Source: Methylocystaceae bacterium
GTDB taxonomy: Bacteria > Pseudomonadota > Alphaproteobacteria > Rhizobiales > Beijerinckiaceae
Assembly: GCA_003152255.1 (NCBI GenBank)
Contig: PLZT01000313.1
Coordinates: 1 to 15,835 of the forward strand
DNA length: 15,835 nt
Direction of reading: 5' to 3'
Numbering within the stretch: position 1 is the stretch's first letter; every line of letters starts with the position of its first letter. The notes beneath the pieces are model-generated. The model ran no database searches. It was not told where the DNA came from and worked only from the letters and a program-made list of their open reading frames with translations. Position numbers and translations under genes: made by a program. This document shows positions 13,854 to 15,835 of the stretch, one piece after another.

Positions 13854-14803
13854 GGCCTTACCTCCGGCGCGAGGGACTTGATATAGGCGACAAGCTTCAG
13901 GACATCCTCCTCGCTGACTTGTCCGGCGAACGAGGGCATGATCGGAGGATAGCCCGCGACCCGTCGCTTCTCCGGCAACAGAATGCAGTCGCGGATGTAA
14001 CTTTCGTCGGCGGTGACAATCGTGCCGTCTTCGAGCCGCACGGGGCCGCCATAGAGTCCCGTGAGTGGAGGCGCCTGCACGGCGCTTGTCGCCTGAGCTC
14101 CGCCGATCCCATTGCCGCCATGGCAGCCGCTGCACCCGTATCGCATGAATAAAATCCCGCCTTGCTTCGCCATCGATCCGCTGGCGCCGTTCTGCTCCAG
14201 CCATTGCTCATATTCAGGAAGCGCCATCGCCACGACCTCGCCGGTCATTTGGGCGTGGTCCGCGCCACAAAACTGCGTGCAAAAGAGGCGGTAGACGCCG
14301 GCTGTCTCGACCTGAAACCACAATGTTTCGTAGCGCCCTGGAAGCACGTCGTGCTTGATGCGAAACGCCGGCACGGAAAAATCATGTATGACGTCTTCCG
14401 AGGTCATCACGAGCTGGATCGGTTGTCCGATCGGCACGTGCAACGCATTGATCTCGCGTTGTCCGCCATGATGCTCGATTTTCCACATCCACTGCTTGGC
14501 GATCACATAGATCTTGAGAGCGTTGGGGGGCGGTTGAAACAGTCTGACATAGAGGTCGGCTCCCCAGATGAACAAGCCGAAGAAAACCAGCAGGGTGACG
14601 GAGGTCCAAGCCACCTCGAGCCGCCAGGACTTTTCGGACGAACTGGAACGATCAACTTTGCCGCCGGCGCGATATCTGATCGCGTATAAAGTGATCGATC
14701 CGTACACAAGGCCGAGAATGGCGCAAGAGCCAACGACCAGCGCAAAAATCAAATAGTCGACTTCCGCGGCTTGGGTTGTCGCGTGGGGAAGCCAGAACCT
14801 CAT
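13850..14803 (-). CDS. ctaC: Cytochrome c oxidase subunit II with fused cytochrome c domain (caa3)
   Basis: A 317-residue electron-entry subunit. Two N-terminal membrane helices (about 16-41 and 64-84) are followed by a periplasmic cupredoxin domain. The CuA ligands are complete: H140 (VIHDFSVP), then C175, C179, H183 and M186 in [13 protein letters not shown]. The C-terminal domain is a class I c-type cytochrome with the heme motif CSGCH (224-228) and a likely axial Met in PIMPSF (M289). It therefore accepts electrons from a cytochrome or quinol-cytochrome c reductase and passes them through its own heme c to CuA. No separate cleavable signal peptide is seen; the first helix lies close to the N-terminus. 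The start overlaps the SCO stop, and the stop overlaps the subunit I start (both ATGA). Confidence 0.97.
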   Translation of the reverse strand: MRFWLPHATTQAAEVDYLIFALVVGSCAILGLVYGSITLYAIRYRAGGKVDRSSSSEKSWRLEVAWTSVTLLVFFGLFIWGADLYVRLFQPPPNALKIYVIAKQWMWKIEHHGGQREINALHVPIGQPIQLVMTSEDVIHDFSVPAFRIKHDVLPGRYETLWFQVETAGVYRLFCTQFCGADHAQMTGEVVAMALPEYEQWLEQNGASGSMAKQGGILFMRYGCSGCHGGNGIGGAQATSAVQAPPLTGLYGGPVRLEDGTIVTADESYIRDCILLPEKRRVAGYPPIMPSFAGQVSEEDVLKLVAYIKSLAPEVRP

Positions 14804-15579
14804 ATGGCCTGCCTCCCGCGACGAAACGCAAAATAGACCATCCCAGCGACGGCGATCGTCGTGCCCGCCGCCGCCACGCGTAATAGTTTCATGATGGAGA
14901 GCGTGAGCTTTCCCGTGGTCGGATCAAAATCATAGCAGAGCAACAACACGGGCGACGCCGCGGGCGCGACATCGCCCCTCGCGGAGCGCGCCACGGCGAG
15001 CCGAACATCGTTGGGCTGGTACCCAACGCCGAGCAGATAACTCGATACGACGCCTTCCGAGGTGGCGAAAACGACTCCCACGGGATGCGGAAACTGGTTC
15101 CGATCCGGTTCGGGGCGGCCATGAAATCCCACGGAGTCGGATATGGCCTGCGTCGCGTCCGCCGTGCCCGTCAGAAAATGCCAATTGCGCGCGGCGCCGG
15201 GCGTCGGATAACGCTGCAAATCCGACGCCTTGGCGGCAGCCGCGTCCGCGCTCGACTCCGACGGGTCGATGCTCAACGCGGCGAGCGAGTAGTCGCGGCC
15301 CGCCGTCAATCCTGAGTTTCGTAGCGCGTCAAATAGGTCAGCGCGAACGATGCCGCAAAGGTTAGGGCAATGAAAATATCCAAGCACGAGAACAAATGGT
15401 TTTCCGTCAATGAGATCGATCAACCGCGCCGCGGCGCCGCTCTCGTCGCGAAACATTTGATGGAGGGGGATGACGGCGCCCAGCCTTTGTTCGTATGCAA
15501 TCCCGCTGAGATCCGCCTTTGACGCCGCAAGCGCGATTCGTGGCGTGATAAGAAGGATGAGTAGCACGAGCAGCCTCAT
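14800..15579 (-). CDS. SCO1/SenC copper chaperone for the CuA site
   Basis: A 259-residue thioredoxin-fold protein that delivers copper to, or reduces, the CuA cysteines of subunit II, encoded directly downstream. It has a signal peptide (MRLLVLLILLITPRIALA, likely cut after Ala18). The copper ligands are C71 and C75 in FHCPNLC, and H165 in FPHPVGVVF. After the SCO domain (about 22-215) a second hydrophobic stretch (about 234-251) followed by RRGRQ suggests a C-terminal membrane anchor, so the protein would face the periplasm. Many SCO proteins are anchored only at the N-terminus; the C-terminal tail is a variant often seen in caa3 clusters. ATG 15579 was chosen because GGAG lies 7 bases upstream and the signal peptide begins here; the open frame to 15693 adds only a basic, low-quality stretch. 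Confidence 0.93.
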   Translation of the reverse strand: MRLLVLLILLITPRIALAASKADLSGIAYEQRLGAVIPLHQMFRDESGAAARLIDLIDGKPFVLVLGYFHCPNLCGIVRADLFDALRNSGLTAGRDYSLAALSIDPSESSADAAAAKASDLQRYPTPGAARNWHFLTGTADATQAISDSVGFHGRPEPDRNQFPHPVGVVFATSEGVVSSYLLGVGYQPNDVRLAVARSARGDVAPAASPVLLLCYDFDPTTGKLTLSIMKLLRVAAAGTTIAVAGMVYFAFRRGRQAI

Positions 15580-15835
15580 TGGATTTCTCCGACGATGCAG
15601 GCAAGGGAGGAGCTTCTTTTTGAACGACCGGGGAGGTTTCGCTGGAAGAGGGCCAGCCGGGAATACCCTCCCGCGCGACTTCGCGCATCGCATCGAAGAT
15701 CGGGATGTGCGCGATATTATTTGCTTTGTCGATCCAGCCCGCGCTGTTCAGCCACCGCATCTCATCATCGTAAAACCGCTTCATATCAGCCCGGGGATCT
15801 GGTTGAAGCGAAGGACTGGGATATCGCGGCAACGG
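15407..15835 (-). CDS. Conserved hypothetical protein of caa3/SCO clusters (5' end beyond right edge)
   Basis: The frame enters from the right edge and gives SLQPDPRADMKRFYDDEM, then WIDKANNIAHIPIFDAMREVAREGIPGWP. I recall this pattern (LQ..P..D.....E...L...GW.D.....IPI..AM) from short, uncharacterised proteins next to caa3 oxidase and SCO genes in proteobacteria, but cannot name a family. The first in-frame start in the window is a TTG at 15832 and is probably not the true start. After the conserved part (ending near 15652) the frame continues through a Ser/Pro/Glu-rich tail and then 173 bases into the SCO gene, with poor protein character after 15580. The true C-terminus may lie at the SCO start; a one-base shift would end it at a TGA overlapping that ATG. 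It is probably the preceding gene of the same operon. Confidence 0.5.
   Translation of the reverse strand, partial: PLPRYPSPSLQPDPRADMKRFYDDEMRWLNSAGWIDKANNIAHIPIFDAMREVAREGIPGWPSSSETSPVVQKEAPPLPASSEKSNEAARATHPSYHATNRACGVKGGSQRDCIRTKAGRRHPPPSNVSRRERRRGAVDRSH

Noticed and set aside
13854..14204. N-terminal extension of oxidase subunit I into subunit II
   Set aside because: It overlaps coding sequence of subunit II in another frame; ATG 13853 with the ATGA overlap is the natural start.

Overview
The window looks like chromosomal DNA of an alphaproteobacterium, GC-rich and with strong G/C preference at third codon positions. Gene content and order fit the order Hyphomicrobiales, possibly a methanotroph-like Methylocystaceae or Beijerinckiaceae relative. 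That placement rests on remembered gene neighbourhoods, not on a search. No rRNA, tRNA, CRISPR array, transposase or integrase is visible.

Left half (1-8678, all minus strand): an assimilatory nitrate/nitrite reduction locus. In transcription order it holds the C-terminal half of a NarK/NNP nitrate transporter, a fused PP2C phosphatase-Ser/Thr kinase with a C-terminal membrane anchor, a 392-base gap, a NirB-N-terminal-like FAD/NAD(P)H oxidoreductase, the siroheme nitrite reductase nirA, a CysJ-like FAD/NADPH flavoprotein with a four-cysteine cluster motif, and the molybdopterin nitrate reductase nasA, which runs off the left edge. From the FAD gene to nasA the genes overlap or nearly touch, so they form one operon. 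The gap in front of the FAD gene holds a good sigma-54 (-24/-12) promoter match followed by a strong intrinsic terminator. This layout is what NtrC/sigma-54 control combined with nitrate-dependent antitermination (NasT/NasR, ANTAR type) would use.

Two genes in this pathway are damaged as sequenced. nirA is split over three frames by two apparent one-base deletions, and narK lacks its whole N-terminal half. Either the pathway is decaying or the assembly has indel and junction errors. The truncated narK end abuts a run of unrelated genes.

Middle (8858-11159): three unrelated housekeeping or accessory genes, namely a DUF1993-family protein (+), GTP cyclohydrolase I folE (-), and a YiiX-type permuted papain-fold NlpC/P60-like protein (+). 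An uncertain small ORF lies upstream of folE.

Right half (11286-15835, minus strand): a caa3-type cytochrome c oxidase operon. In transcription order it holds a partial conserved hypothetical gene, an SCO1/SenC copper chaperone, subunit II with fused cytochrome c, subunit I (A2-type, YSHPAVY motif), subunit III and subunit IV. From SCO to subunit IV every junction overlaps by 4 or 8 bases, indicating translational coupling. SCO would metallate the CuA centre of subunit II.
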